Positions 26,354-35,925 are shown, numbered from the stretch's first letter. The stretch: DNA of 64,000 nt from an uncultured Selenomonadales bacterium (GCA_900314855.1 OMWZ01000013.1:1-64000); one strand, 5' to 3'. The notes: generated by a model not told the origin, from the letters alone. Program-made: numbers and translations.

Positions 26354-28345
26354 TTAGAACTGGCCGCCGAAGCTGAAGTGGAATTTGTTCTGGTTTTCGC
26401 CGATGCCGTAGTCCAGCTTGATGGGACCCAGGGGCGAATTGATGCGGACGCCGAGGCCGTAGCCGACTTTGATCAGGCCCAGGTCGAACATGGTCTCGTC
26501 CCGTTTGTCCCAGGCGTAGCCCGAATCGACGAAGAGGACGCCCTGGACTTTCTTGACGATGGGCACGCGATATTCCATGGTAGCACGGAGCATGCTGTTG
26601 CCGCGGAACTGATCGTCTTCGTATCCGCGCAGGGTGTCGGCGCCGCCCATGGAGAAGCGCTGCGACAAGGGCATGTTGCCCCAGGCGTACCCGGCGCCGA
26701 AGTTGAAGGCCAGGACATTCTGGCCGCCGGCTTTCAGGTAGTACCGGTAGTCGACCGTGACCTTTTCAAAGCGGAAATCCCCGCCCAGGCCGGCCCATTC
26801 GAAGGTGTAGGAATTGCGTTTGCCCGCGTGCGGGTCGTAAATATTGTCGCGGGAGTCGTAAACGCGGGAGTAAGCGATGCTGCGCGTATCGCCGAAGTTT
26901 TCCGCCCGGCGCTGCGCCGCGGTCTTTCCGTAAGTTTCGCCCGTGTAATTCTCTTCGTAGTACTGCGTAGAATAGCCGTCGACGGGGCCGTCGTACTTAT
27001 CGGACCGGTTCTTCAGGGTCACGACGTTGCTCACGTATTCGCCCTGGCGGCGCGAGAAGGACAGTTCCTGTCCGACGCGTTTCTTGTCGTACCGGGCGAT
27101 TTCTTTGGCGTTGCGGTCGTAGTCGGCATATTCGTTCGTAAACTTGTAGACCGACAGGCTGGCCGTCGTCTCTTTTCTGTCGATCCAGGGCTTTGTGTAT
27201 GTGACGTCGTAGTTGGCGTTGTCCTCGCCGCCGAATTCCCAGCGGAGCATGACGCTGTCGCCGGTGCCGCGGAAGTTCTTGTCGCCCAGGCTGACCATAC
27301 CGACGAAGCCGTCGGCGTCACTGTAGCCGGCGCCGATCCCGAAGGTCCCCGTATTCGTTTCGACGACGCTGACTTCCATTTCCACGGAGTTCGGGTCGCT
27401 GCCCGGGTTGAGGCGCACGTTGACGTCTTCGAAGAAGCCCAGGTTGTAGATGCGCTGCATGGAGCGGCGGGCCAGGTTCGTGTTGAACGGTTCGCCCTTC
27501 TTCATACGGATTTCGCGCAGGATGACGTAATCCTTCGTCTTGACATTGCCTTTGACCTTGAAATCCTCGACCTTGCCTTCGTTGACCTGTACATACAAGG
27601 TGCCGTTGGGCAGGACGCGCAGGTCTGTCACGCGGGCCAGGATATAGCCCTGTTTCTTGTATTCCGCTTCCACCTGCTGGACTTTTTCCGTAACGTCCCG
27701 GAGATTGATCATCTGCCCCCGCTGCAGGGACAACATCTTTTCGATGGCGTCCGTGGGCAGCTTCGTATTGCCGTCAATGCGATAATTCGTGAATTTCGGG
27801 TTTTCCAGGACGTGGTACGTTACCTCGACCCCTTCGGGCACGGCCTGGAAGGTGGGCCGCAAATCATAAAACCAGCCCATGGCGTAGATGGACTGCAAAT
27901 CCCGGGCCAGCGCTTCTTCCGTCAGCTTGACGCCCGGTTTGCTGATCACGGCGGCGGCAATGTTCTCCGTCTTGATTTCCTTGTTATCGGCAATGACGAT
28001 TTTCGTAATCTGCTTGTCCAGGAAGGGCTTCAGTTCCGGATCGACCTCGTGTTCCACCACAGCGGGAACGGATTCCTGCTGCGGTTCCCCGGCCTGCGCT
28101 GCCGCCGTGCCGCGGGGTCCCTGCGCCATCGCTTCCGCCGCCCGCCGGGCCGCCTCCGCCTGTTTTGTCGCCAGGGACTGCGCTTCCGTCGTGGCGTCCT
28201 TGGCCACGTTCGTGTCGACAGTCTGTTTCGTTTTGAGATCGACCGCATGAGAGGTGCTGCCCGTCGTTTCGGCGAAGACCGGAGACGTGGAACACATCAT
28301 CAGGGTCAGGGCCAGGGCCAGCCGCGTTTTCAACGCTTGGTTCAT
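26354..28345 (-). CDS. bamA: Outer-membrane protein assembly factor BamA
   Basis: This 663-residue Omp85 protein folds and inserts outer-membrane proteins. It has a signal peptide (1-25, ending VFA), an Ala/Glu/Thr-rich linker (about 26-80), three POTRA domains (about 85-330) and a C-terminal 16-strand-type barrel ending KFHFSFGGQF with the terminal Phe. E. coli BamA has five POTRA domains; three is a shorter form. The ATG at 28345 has GGAGG ten bases upstream and a signal peptide begins there. Confidence 0.95.
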   Translation of the reverse strand: MNQALKTRLALALTLMMCSTSPVFAETTGSTSHAVDLKTKQTVDTNVAKDATTEAQSLATKQAEAARRAAEAMAQGPRGTAAAQAGEPQQESVPAVVEHEVDPELKPFLDKQITKIVIADNKEIKTENIAAAVISKPGVKLTEEALARDLQSIYAMGWFYDLRPTFQAVPEGVEVTYHVLENPKFTNYRIDGNTKLPTDAIEKMLSLQRGQMINLRDVTEKVQQVEAEYKKQGYILARVTDLRVLPNGTLYVQVNEGKVEDFKVKGNVKTKDYVILREIRMKKGEPFNTNLARRSMQRIYNLGFFEDVNVRLNPGSDPNSVEMEVSVVETNTGTFGIGAGYSDADGFVGMVSLGDKNFRGTGDSVMLRWEFGGEDNANYDVTYTKPWIDRKETTASLSVYKFTNEYADYDRNAKEIARYDKKRVGQELSFSRRQGEYVSNVVTLKNRSDKYDGPVDGYSTQYYEENYTGETYGKTAAQRRAENFGDTRSIAYSRVYDSRDNIYDPHAGKRNSYTFEWAGLGGDFRFEKVTVDYRYYLKAGGQNVLAFNFGAGYAWGNMPLSQRFSMGGADTLRGYEDDQFRGNSMLRATMEYRVPIVKKVQGVLFVDSGYAWDKRDETMFDLGLIKVGYGLGVRINSPLGPIKLDYGIGENQNKFHFSFGGQF

Positions 28346-28422
28346 AATGGTAAGTCCTCCAAACCTCATGCCCTGCCTGTAGGCAGCGCATTCTTTACAA
28401 AACGTCACACAAAATAATATTT

Positions 28423-28451
28423 ATTATACCACAATTGGCAAAGCTTGACTA
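28423..28451 (-). promoter_or_regulatory. Promoter of bamA
   Basis: On the minus strand TAGTCA (28446-28451), 17 bases and TATAAT (28423-28428) with a TGn extension form a good promoter. It lies about 78 bases above the bamA start and just past the stop of the preceding gene. Confidence 0.82.
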
Positions 28452-28460
28452 CTAAAGGTC

Positions 28461-28988
28461 TTACGGTGTCCCTCCGAGTTCCTGCCGGCCCGAACGGACG
28501 AGCTGCCGCAGTTCTCCCGAGGAAAGCCGGACGCGGGATGCCGGCGGCGCCGGACGCGCGGCGGGATGCTGATCCGTGCCGGGGCCCTCGGCCGGCACGT
28601 CCTCCCCGCGGGCCGGGGCCGGGGTGGCAGGGGAAAGGACTGCCGCGTTTCCTGCCACAGGGACTGCCGCTCCGCCCGGGGCCAGCCCTGGCGCGCCGGC
28701 TGCCGGCAGCGGCGGCACCGGCGGGACAGGGCGGCTGCGGGTCGCAGACCACCACCAGCCGACGCCGCCGGCGGCGATGATAACCAGGGCGCTCAGGACG
28801 GCGAAGCTGCGCCGCGTCCAGACCATCCAGGCCGGCCGTTTGCGCCGCAGGCTCTGCAGCTCCGCCTCGGCCAGCATCAGATCCAGTTCGCCGCGGACGT
28901 CCGCGTTGCTCTGGAAGCTCTTTTCCGCGTTGTCCAGGCTCGCCTTGGCGTTCCGTATGCGGTGATAGACCGCGTTGCGCTCCGACAC
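28461..28988 (-). CDS. Single-pass membrane protein with Pro/Ala-rich tail
   Basis: I do not recognise the family. This 175-residue protein has a charged helical N-terminal part (1-55), one membrane segment (about 56-80) and a long Pro/Ala/Gly-rich tail (about 85-175) that would lie in the periplasm. The N-in topology next to a sigma factor gene is reminiscent of anti-sigma factors, but no known anti-sigma domain is visible, and a strong terminator separates the two genes. GTG at 28988 was chosen because AAGG lies eight bases upstream; an alternative GTG is at 28997. Confidence 0.65.
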   Translation of the reverse strand: MSERNAVYHRIRNAKASLDNAEKSFQSNADVRGELDLMLAEAELQSLRRKRPAWMVWTRRSFAVLSALVIIAAGGVGWWWSATRSRPVPPVPPLPAAGAPGLAPGGAAVPVAGNAAVLSPATPAPARGEDVPAEGPGTDQHPAARPAPPASRVRLSSGELRQLVRSGRQELGGTP

Positions 28989-29052
28989 ATCCTTCACCTT
29001 CCTTCTTCCGGCCGCGGGCCTTCCTTTTCCATCCTTATCTACAGTTTATAAT

Positions 29053-29081
29053 CGCCGGCAACCGGCGGAATGTTACGTTCC
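29053..29081. repeat. Two adjacent inverted repeats upstream of the Pro-rich membrane protein gene
   Basis: CGCCGG-CAA-CCGGCG (29053-29067) directly abuts GGAATGTTACGTTCC (29067-29081), a 7-1-7 inverted repeat with one mismatch. A TATAAA box (minus strand) lies just below, near 29046-29051, without a clear -35. The arrangement could be an operator and promoter for the gene at 28461-28988, or chance. Confidence 0.4.
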
Positions 29082-29190
29082 AAATTCAGGGTTATTTTGA
29101 GGTTTATTCCAATTTATTTCCTGTTTTCTTCTGTTATCGCGCAAAAATGCCTGTTTTTCTTTCCCGGTACAGGGTAAATCGCCGGGGACC

Positions 29191-29242
29191 AAAAAACCGC
29201 GGACCGGACTGTCCCACAACACAGGGGCGGCCCGGCCCGCGG
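29191..29242 (-). terminator. Rho-independent terminator after the sigma factor gene
   Basis: An 11-bp GC-rich stem with one G-U pair (29197-29207 with 29232-29242) is followed by T6 on the minus strand. This is among the strongest terminators in the window and ends the tamB-sigma unit. Confidence 0.92.
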
Positions 29243-29267
29243 CAGCAGGACAGGCGCAGGGGACTTG

Positions 29268-29903
29268 TCATCCCTTGCGGAAATCACTCATAAAACGGGA
29301 CAACATGCCCCGCACACGCTGGACGCCTTTCTTTTCCAGGCGGTAGACGTGATTCGTACTGACATGGATGGCGTCAGCCAAATCGGCAGGACTCCGGTTA
29401 TCCAGGAAGAGGCCCTGCAGCACCGCCTTTTCTTTGACGGGCAGCCGGTCCACGGCACCACAGACGCGATCCGACACGGCCTTGCGCTCCGCGATTTCTT
29501 CCGGCACCGGCTGCGGGCTGGCGAGCAGGTCGGCCAAGGTGCCACCCGCTTCGTTCTCCCGGTCCAGGGACATCCATTCGTTGGCGTGTTCCCGGCCCAA
29601 AAAGTCACACATGCTGCCGCGGATGCGGTGCATGGCAAACAGGCTGAACGCCACGCCGCGCGTGTAATCGTAGGAATCGGCCGCTTCCAGGAGCCCGACC
29701 ATGCCTTCCTGGATGAGTTCCATGGTCACATCTTCCCGAAGGTGGAAGGACGCGGCAATCTTGAAGACCAGGGGCTGGTACGCCGTCATGAGGCGGCCGT
29801 GCGCCGTTTCATCGCCAGCCGCTTCTGCAGCCCACAGGGAACGTTCCTCCTCGGGGGACAGCAATGCGATTTTTTTCAGTTCAGCCAAGTAGGCGGCGAG
29901 CAT
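29268..29903 (-). CDS. RNA polymerase sigma-70 family alternative sigma factor
   Basis: This 211-residue protein has sigma region 2 (about 35-100, with LIQEGMVGLLEA and YDYTRGVAFSLFAMHRIRG) and region 4 (about 150-205, RLPVKEKAVLQGLFLDN then a helix-turn-helix). It lacks region 1.1 and most of region 3, so it is an alternative factor, neither housekeeping nor a minimal ECF type. Target genes are unknown; its position in the envelope cluster, 33 bases after tamB, suggests an envelope-linked regulon (inference). The ATG at 29903 has AAGGGG nine bases upstream; the ATG at 29912 abuts that site. Confidence 0.88.
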   Translation of the reverse strand: MLAAYLAELKKIALLSPEEERSLWAAEAAGDETAHGRLMTAYQPLVFKIAASFHLREDVTMELIQEGMVGLLEAADSYDYTRGVAFSLFAMHRIRGSMCDFLGREHANEWMSLDRENEAGGTLADLLASPQPVPEEIAERKAVSDRVCGAVDRLPVKEKAVLQGLFLDNRSPADLADAIHVSTNHVYRLEKKGVQRVRGMLSRFMSDFRKG

Positions 29904-29936
29904 CTTCTCCATCCCCTTTCCCCTGCTTCCACGGGC

Positions 29937-32900
29937 TCAGAAGCCGACATGATATTGCACGCTGTAACGCTTTTGCGAATCCTGGTCCCGGGACACGGTC
30001 AGTGTGAGCCGGTCTGTCAGGGCGTACTGCGTGTATACGTTATCCGTATCGCCGTTGAAACTGCTCGTATAGCCAAAACTCCAGCGATCGGTCAAATTCT
30101 TGGATACGAGCCAATTGTACTGCTTTTGCTCGTCCCTCGTCAAATCTTTTTCATGGTTCGTCGTGAAATCGACGCCGTTTTCCACGCGGCCCAGATAAAT
30201 ACGGAACTCATCGATATGGAGAGTGCGCCGGATCATTTGTTCCACGTCGCCCAGCATGCCCGCCTGCAGGCCCGCAATGAGCAGGTTCTGCATATCTTCG
30301 CCCGTCACGGAATTGCCGCCCACGGAGAACCGCTGCAGCAGGAGCATCCGCATCAAGGTCTGCTGCGGCAAGCTCGGGTCGGAGTGCAGCTTCCAGTCGA
30401 GTTCTTCCTGGGACAACGGCCCGGAAATATCGCAGGCGACACGGTACCGGCCAAAGCGTGTATGGGCGGAGAGGTTGACATTGGGCAGGAAGGTGCCCGG
30501 TTCAATCCACGTCAGGCGGCCTTCGTCGATCTGGAAGTCCGTCCGCAGGTACGTCAGATGCCCTTTCGTCGCTTCGATCCGGCCGTCCACCAAGGGGAAA
30601 AAGGTGCTGTTCCGGACCTGTAGGTTCCCCTGGAGCCACATATCGTACAGGTACTTGTTGTACAAGTGGACCTTCGGTCCCAGGGTGACGTTCACGTCGA
30701 GGCCGATGTTGCTCGGCTCGTCGCTCAGCTCCGGAATGGTCGGCAGATTCACGAGGACATCGTCCAGGCGCAGGTCCAGTTTGACCTTGGCCCGGTACCC
30801 TTCCCGCAGGAATCCTTTCGTATCCTGCCCCCGCAGGACGTAGTGTTCCGGCGCGAGCAACAGGTTGCCGTTCAGGCGGGCCTGGACGTAGGCCGAATCG
30901 ATTTGCGCATTCTGCAGGGCCAGTTGGAAGTTATAGCCCCGGTCCGCCGCCGCCTGCAGGTCATAGGTCCCGCCGGCGGCAAGAAAGCCGTTCCCCATGC
31001 GGGCCGACAGGTTGCGGACATTGACCAGGCTGCCTTCGAAGTCCACGTCGAGGTGGATATCATCGATGACATTGCGCAGGTCGCGGAATTTCAGGGTACC
31101 ATTTTCCACCTGGAGTTCCCCGTACATTTCCGGGGCATCGAGGGTTCCCCGGATGTTCAGGGTCCCCTTCGTATCCCCCGTTCCCCAGTCGATAAAGGAA
31201 AAAGTGTTCAGGACGGCCAGACTGGCTTCGTTGAAGTCGACGCGCAGGTCCATCTGGGCGTCCGGGTCCTTGCGCTGCGATTTCGCGCGGAACAAGTCCA
31301 GGGGAACTGCCCCGGACGCGGTCAGTTTGTATACATCCCGTTCGACCAGGAGCTGGTCCAGATGGATAATCCCCCCGTCCATGGTCAGCATGGCCGTCGC
31401 CCGATCGAAATTCGCGCCGGTCACCGTGCCGTCCGTGATTTCCAGGGAGCCATTGCCCGACGGGTTATCGAAAGATCCCTGCAGCTGTACGGCCGCGTTC
31501 AACAGGCCCGTAAAGGCGACGGGGCGCTGCATCAGGGCCGTAATAATCGCCGGATTCGCGTCCACAGCGCCCGCTTCGAGACGCAGGGTGCGCTTCCCGA
31601 AATCCACGACCCCCTGGGCAGCGAGAATGCCATCGTCGGGGAACATATCTTCTTCCTGCAGCTTCAAGGTCCGGATGTTGAGGACGCCCCGCAGGAAATC
31701 CGCCCGCAAGGTCATGCGGTCATAATGCTGCTGGTTGATGTAGATGTTGCTGATCAGCCCGTCCAGCAGCATCGGCTGTTCCGGGCCGTTGAAGGCGATC
31801 AGGCCTGTCGCCGTGCCGCGGATGGGCAGGTCGACCCGGGCCATCCGGAGCAGTTTCGTCAGGTCCGCCGAAGAGAATCCCACCCGGCCCCGCAGGTCCT
31901 TGTGGGGCACATCGAGGGTCAGGTTGGCGCGGTATTCCGCCGTTTCGCCGTCCGGGCCGGCCTGTTGGAAGGAAAGTTTCAATTCATTCGTATCCTTGCC
32001 ATTGCCGCGGACCGTCCCTTCCAGACGCTGCACGGAAACGCCATTCAGGGAGAAGGAATCGCTCGTCACGGTCCCGTCGAAGAGCGGCGCCTCCAGGGTG
32101 CCTCCCAGATGGCCTGCCACGGACACGTAGCCTGCCAGCCGGGCCGTTTCATCCTGCACCGGCAGTTTGGCCAGGTCCAGGTCCCGCGCCTCCGCTTCGA
32201 AATCCAGGTTCCGGGCCTTATCCATAGTGCCGCCCAGACGAACCGTCGCGGACAGCGAGTGGACCAGGCCGTCCGTGACGGTCAGGGCCCCGTCCTCATA
32301 GAGGTAGCGGCCCGATACATCGGCAACGAGATAGCCCATGGCGCTGCCGTCGCTCCAGTGAAGCGAACCATCCATGCGGGGATGGGCCAGGGTCCCGCCG
32401 AGGGTCATCGTATTGGTCACGTTGCCCGTCGCCGGGAACGTCTTGTCGAAACCGCCGGCCTTCAGCAGGGGCTCCAGGCGCACGTTTTCCGTCGCCACCG
32501 TCAGGGCGAGGGCCGGGTCGGCGGCGCCTGCGTCGACCGTCCCGGCCAGCACGTGCCGCCCCTGGGGCATGCGGACCACAAAGTCCCGCAGGGTAACCCG
32601 ACGGCCCTCCACAAGGACCGGTCCGGCCGCTTCCGGGATCTCCACGCCCCGGACGCGAAGGTTCTCCGCCCGCAGGCGGGTCCGCGCCGACACGGCCGCC
32701 CCCTGGGCCTGCACCTCGTATTCGCCCGACAGGAACCCTGCGCCGCTTTCGCCGGCCAGGGCCAGGAAAGGCCGCAAGTCCAGCTTCGCCAGACGGCCAT
32801 GCAGGGCGTACGTCCCGTCCCGCCCGACCGTGCCTGCTGCCGTCAGGGACCCCTCCCCGACGCGGGCCGACAGGGTATGGAGGACCGCGCCTCGTTCCGT

Positions 32901-34208
32901 CAGTTCCGTATCAAAATTGAGGACGCGCGCCTGCAGGCCGCGCCAGGTCAGTTCCGCCGTCCGGGCAGCCAGGGACGCGGCCAGTTTGCCCGTCTTCCAA
33001 TCCAGGGTGCCGGCCAGGGCCAGGTCCGCCTGGACCCCCACAGTTTCCACACCCTTGCCGAGCGGCACGGAGGCGGTCACCCGATCCACCCGGGCCTGGG
33101 CCGTCAGGGCCCCGCTCCGCAGATCGTATTCGCCGCCGGCCCGGATCGTGCCGCCGCCATATTCCGCCACGGCCTCGCGCAGGAAAGCCGTCCCGTCGAC
33201 CAGGGCGCCGTCCACCCGGACGTGGCGCGCCGTCTGGTCCCCGTAAGTCAGGACCGGTGCCTCGGCCCGCAGGGTCCCGTTCAGATGGTTCCTGTCGTGG
33301 AAATCCACGTCGCCGTCCAGCCGGACCGTCTGTCCGTCCACGGTGACGGTCAGTTCTTTCGTGGCCAAGGTATGGTCCGTCCCGGTCACGGTCCCCGTCA
33401 CGCGGAAGGGCCAGTCCCTGCCGCCGTACGGATAGACGCCGTGGACATCCTGCAGGGTCGCGAGGCCCTGCAGGAGCGTATCGGTTCCGTCATTCTGCCA
33501 CCAGCCGCTCAGGCCCGTCACGGCCCCGCCGGCGTCACGGACGCCGCCGTAGGCCTTCGCGAGCGCGTCAAAGGGGGCCAGGTCCACCCGGTTCGTGGCA
33601 AAGTGGATCTTGCCGACCCCCCGGGTCGTCACACCGCCGGTCACATGGACCGGTTCCAGGGCGGGGTTCGTCACGGTAAAGTCCAGGTCAAAGACAGGAT
33701 TGCGAGCGCCGTCCACCTGCCCGTTGATCCCGAAGTCCCAGGCGCCTTGCGGCAGGGAAACCCGCGCCGTCCCGTCCTCCACGGCCAGGACGCCATAGAA
33801 AGGGGTCGTGTCCGACTGGGACGGTTTCAGCAGGTTCTGCAGGTTCCATTGGTGGTTTTCTTCCTGGACGATATGGAGTACGGGACGCCGCAGCGTCAGG
33901 GAGGCAATCGCCTTGTCCAATCCCTCGACGGCCCGGAAAGGATGCACGGTCACCTTCGTTTCCGGCAGTTCCGCCACGGCGCGGCCGGCCCTATCGCGAA
34001 TGTCCACGTCACGGACAAGCAGGGACAGTCCGCCGGGCCATTCGATGGACCCGATACGGACGCTTCCGTTGAGGTAATTGGCTGCCTGCCGCTCCGCGTA
34101 GGGACGGGCCTCCTGCAGCACGCGGGGCATGACGGCATGGAACACGGCCAGGCAGGCGACAGCCAGGACTGCCACGACGCCGAGTATCCATTGCATGGTG
34201 CGGTTCAT
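29937..34208 (-). CDS. tamB: TamB-like intermembrane lipid transport protein
   Basis: This 1423-residue AsmA/TamB-family protein has an N-terminal membrane anchor (about 5-27), a very long array of beta-strands forming the lipid groove (about 40-1150) and the conserved TamB/DUF490 C-terminal domain (about 1150-1423) ending in YHVGF. TamB proteins bridge the two membranes and move phospholipids; in proteobacteria the partner is TamA. No tamA is present here, so BamA, encoded nearby, is the likely partner (inference). The ATG at 34208 has AAAGGAAAG upstream. Confidence 0.92.
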   Translation of the reverse strand: MNRTMQWILGVVAVLAVACLAVFHAVMPRVLQEARPYAERQAANYLNGSVRIGSIEWPGGLSLLVRDVDIRDRAGRAVAELPETKVTVHPFRAVEGLDKAIASLTLRRPVLHIVQEENHQWNLQNLLKPSQSDTTPFYGVLAVEDGTARVSLPQGAWDFGINGQVDGARNPVFDLDFTVTNPALEPVHVTGGVTTRGVGKIHFATNRVDLAPFDALAKAYGGVRDAGGAVTGLSGWWQNDGTDTLLQGLATLQDVHGVYPYGGRDWPFRVTGTVTGTDHTLATKELTVTVDGQTVRLDGDVDFHDRNHLNGTLRAEAPVLTYGDQTARHVRVDGALVDGTAFLREAVAEYGGGTIRAGGEYDLRSGALTAQARVDRVTASVPLGKGVETVGVQADLALAGTLDWKTGKLAASLAARTAELTWRGLQARVLNFDTELTERGAVLHTLSARVGEGSLTAAGTVGRDGTYALHGRLAKLDLRPFLALAGESGAGFLSGEYEVQAQGAAVSARTRLRAENLRVRGVEIPEAAGPVLVEGRRVTLRDFVVRMPQGRHVLAGTVDAGAADPALALTVATENVRLEPLLKAGGFDKTFPATGNVTNTMTLGGTLAHPRMDGSLHWSDGSAMGYLVADVSGRYLYEDGALTVTDGLVHSLSATVRLGGTMDKARNLDFEAEARDLDLAKLPVQDETARLAGYVSVAGHLGGTLEAPLFDGTVTSDSFSLNGVSVQRLEGTVRGNGKDTNELKLSFQQAGPDGETAEYRANLTLDVPHKDLRGRVGFSSADLTKLLRMARVDLPIRGTATGLIAFNGPEQPMLLDGLISNIYINQQHYDRMTLRADFLRGVLNIRTLKLQEEDMFPDDGILAAQGVVDFGKRTLRLEAGAVDANPAIITALMQRPVAFTGLLNAAVQLQGSFDNPSGNGSLEITDGTVTGANFDRATAMLTMDGGIIHLDQLLVERDVYKLTASGAVPLDLFRAKSQRKDPDAQMDLRVDFNEASLAVLNTFSFIDWGTGDTKGTLNIRGTLDAPEMYGELQVENGTLKFRDLRNVIDDIHLDVDFEGSLVNVRNLSARMGNGFLAAGGTYDLQAAADRGYNFQLALQNAQIDSAYVQARLNGNLLLAPEHYVLRGQDTKGFLREGYRAKVKLDLRLDDVLVNLPTIPELSDEPSNIGLDVNVTLGPKVHLYNKYLYDMWLQGNLQVRNSTFFPLVDGRIEATKGHLTYLRTDFQIDEGRLTWIEPGTFLPNVNLSAHTRFGRYRVACDISGPLSQEELDWKLHSDPSLPQQTLMRMLLLQRFSVGGNSVTGEDMQNLLIAGLQAGMLGDVEQMIRRTLHIDEFRIYLGRVENGVDFTTNHEKDLTRDEQKQYNWLVSKNLTDRWSFGYTSSFNGDTDNVYTQYALTDRLTLTVSRDQDSQKRYSVQYHVGF

Positions 34209-34314
34209 AGACGTACGCTTTCCTTTGCTGGTCACTGAAAATCCGGGTCCGGGCGCCGCGCGGCGCCGTCATTCCCGGAAAACAAAAGTACAAACTCCCC
34301 CATGTTACAAAACC

Positions 34315-34344
34315 ATTATAACAGAAAAGGGATTGCCAGGACAA
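34315..34344 (-). promoter_or_regulatory. Promoter of tamB overlapping the tolC terminator
   Basis: TTGTCC (34339-34344), an 18-base spacer and TATAAT (34315-34320) with TGn extension on the minus strand. The -35 box lies inside the stem of the tolC terminator, so the two signals share bases. It is about 107 bases above the tamB start. Confidence 0.75.
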
Positions 34345-34365
34345 AAAATTCGTCCCGGCAATCCC
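34325..34365 (-). terminator. Rho-independent terminator of tolC
   Basis: A 14-bp stem with one G-U pair (34329-34342 with 34352-34365) and T4 on the minus strand, 33 bases after the tolC stop. It ends the tolC transcript and overlaps the tamB promoter. Confidence 0.9.
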
Positions 34366-34398
34366 CGGTCAGTATGGTATTTTCCCTGGTAATCCGGC

Positions 34399-35925
34399 TT
34401 ACTCCGTCTTACCGGCAGCGGCGGTCTGCCCCGCCTGGTCGGCCTTGGCGGCGGTTTTTTCCGCCTTGGCGGCCTTGCGCCGTTCGTCGCGGGCCTTTTC
34501 ATAGGCGTCGACACGGTCCGCGATGGCCTGGGCCTGCGTGCTCTCCAGCGTCGTGTCGTAGTGGTCTTTCGTCGCGCGGACACGGCTATACTTGTTCCCC
34601 GTGTCGTAGCCGTCCGGCCGGGCTTCGACGCCCATACTGGTCAGCAGGGCATTGTGCGACGTGTTGTAGTCGTACATCGCCGTGTTGTAGTTGTTCCGCG
34701 CCGTCAACAGGGCCACTTCGGCGTCCATGACGTCCGTGTTGGTGCCCACGCCGTTGGCGTAGCGGACCTGGGCAATCCGGTAGTTTTCTTCCGCTTCCGC
34801 CACGGCCAGTTTCGTCGTCTGGATGCGTTTCTCCGCCTCGCGCAGGTTGTTGTAGCAATTGCGCACATCGAGGCGTACCGTGTCGGCGTCCTGGCGGTAC
34901 GATTCTTCCGCCCGGAGCAGGTTCGCCTTGGCTGCGTCCACCTTGGAGCCCGTCACCCCGCTGTCGAAAACGGTCATGGACAGGTTCAGCACGGCGGCCC
35001 ATCTTTCGTCGTCGTCGCCGGGCCAGTGCCCGTTGGCCCAGTTATTCGACACGGTGCCGCTGACGGACGGCCGCCAGCCGGACTTGGCCGCGTTCACGGC
35101 CGCCTTGGCATAGTCCACCTGGAGCTTGCTCTGCTGCAGGTCGATGCGGTGCGTCAGGCCGTAGGAGACGCAATTTTCCAGGGTGCCGTCATAGGGGTTG
35201 TATTCCAATTTTTCCGTCGGTTCCAGTTTTGTGTTGTGGGGCAGGCCCATGTAGTTGTTCAGGGCGGCGACGGCATTGTCGTGCGCGTTCTGCGCCTGAA
35301 TCAGGCTCTGCTGGGCGTTCGTCAATTCCACCTGGCTGCGGAGCAGGTCGACCTTGGCCACGACGCCGACGTCGTACTGGGCCTGGACGTTCTTCAAATG
35401 ATCCCGCAGGTCCTGGACGGACTGCTGCCGCACATGGACACCATCGATGGCGGACAGGAGCGTGTAGTACGCGTCCGTCACATTCCGTTTCAGCTGGATG
35501 TAGGCCAGTTCCTCACCGAGGACGCTGCTGCGGTAATTCGCCCTCGCCTCGTCACGGGCGCCTTCCAGCTGCCCGCCCGTATAGATCGGCACGGTCAGGG
35601 ACACCACGTTGTTGTAGGTGTTGCCGATGCCCTTCGTACGCGCGCCGGAAGCCGTCAGCTGCTCTTCCCAGTAGCCGCCGCGGCCCGTGCTGTGGGTCAG
35701 GCGGACCGCCGGGCCAAAGCTTTCCCGCGCCGCGTTGAACGTCGCCCGGGCGGCGTCCGTGGCGTATTCCGCCTTCCGGATATCCGCGTGGGTCGCGTAG
35801 GAACGGCTCAGGGCCGTCTGCAGATCTATGGGCATGGCTTCCGCCGCGAAGGCCGACGGAACCAGCAGGAAGGACATCAGGGCGCCGAGCAGGGCCGCCC
35901 TTTTCCCATGAGTTGTGCGAGTCAT
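34399..35925 (-). CDS. tolC: TolC-family outer-membrane efflux protein
   Basis: This 508-residue protein of the OEP/TolC family has a signal peptide (about 1-28, ending AFAAE), two repeats of long helical hairpins and barrel strands (about 35-240 and 250-450) and a Lys/Ala-rich tail (about 465-508). TolC trimers form the exit duct of efflux pumps and type I secretion. No pump genes are nearby. The ATG at 35925 has GGAGGT six bases upstream; an ATG six bases earlier abuts the ribosome site. It has its own promoter with an operator-like repeat. Confidence 0.92.
   Translation of the reverse strand: MTRTTHGKRAALLGALMSFLLVPSAFAAEAMPIDLQTALSRSYATHADIRKAEYATDAARATFNAARESFGPAVRLTHSTGRGGYWEEQLTASGARTKGIGNTYNNVVSLTVPIYTGGQLEGARDEARANYRSSVLGEELAYIQLKRNVTDAYYTLLSAIDGVHVRQQSVQDLRDHLKNVQAQYDVGVVAKVDLLRSQVELTNAQQSLIQAQNAHDNAVAALNNYMGLPHNTKLEPTEKLEYNPYDGTLENCVSYGLTHRIDLQQSKLQVDYAKAAVNAAKSGWRPSVSGTVSNNWANGHWPGDDDERWAAVLNLSMTVFDSGVTGSKVDAAKANLLRAEESYRQDADTVRLDVRNCYNNLREAEKRIQTTKLAVAEAEENYRIAQVRYANGVGTNTDVMDAEVALLTARNNYNTAMYDYNTSHNALLTSMGVEARPDGYDTGNKYSRVRATKDHYDTTLESTQAQAIADRVDAYEKARDERRKAAKAEKTAAKADQAGQTAAAGKTE

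Noticed and set aside
30666-34238. A 1190-codon plus-strand open frame opposite tamB
   Set aside because: The same antisense effect. The minus-strand TamB has the anchor, repeats and conserved C-terminal domain.
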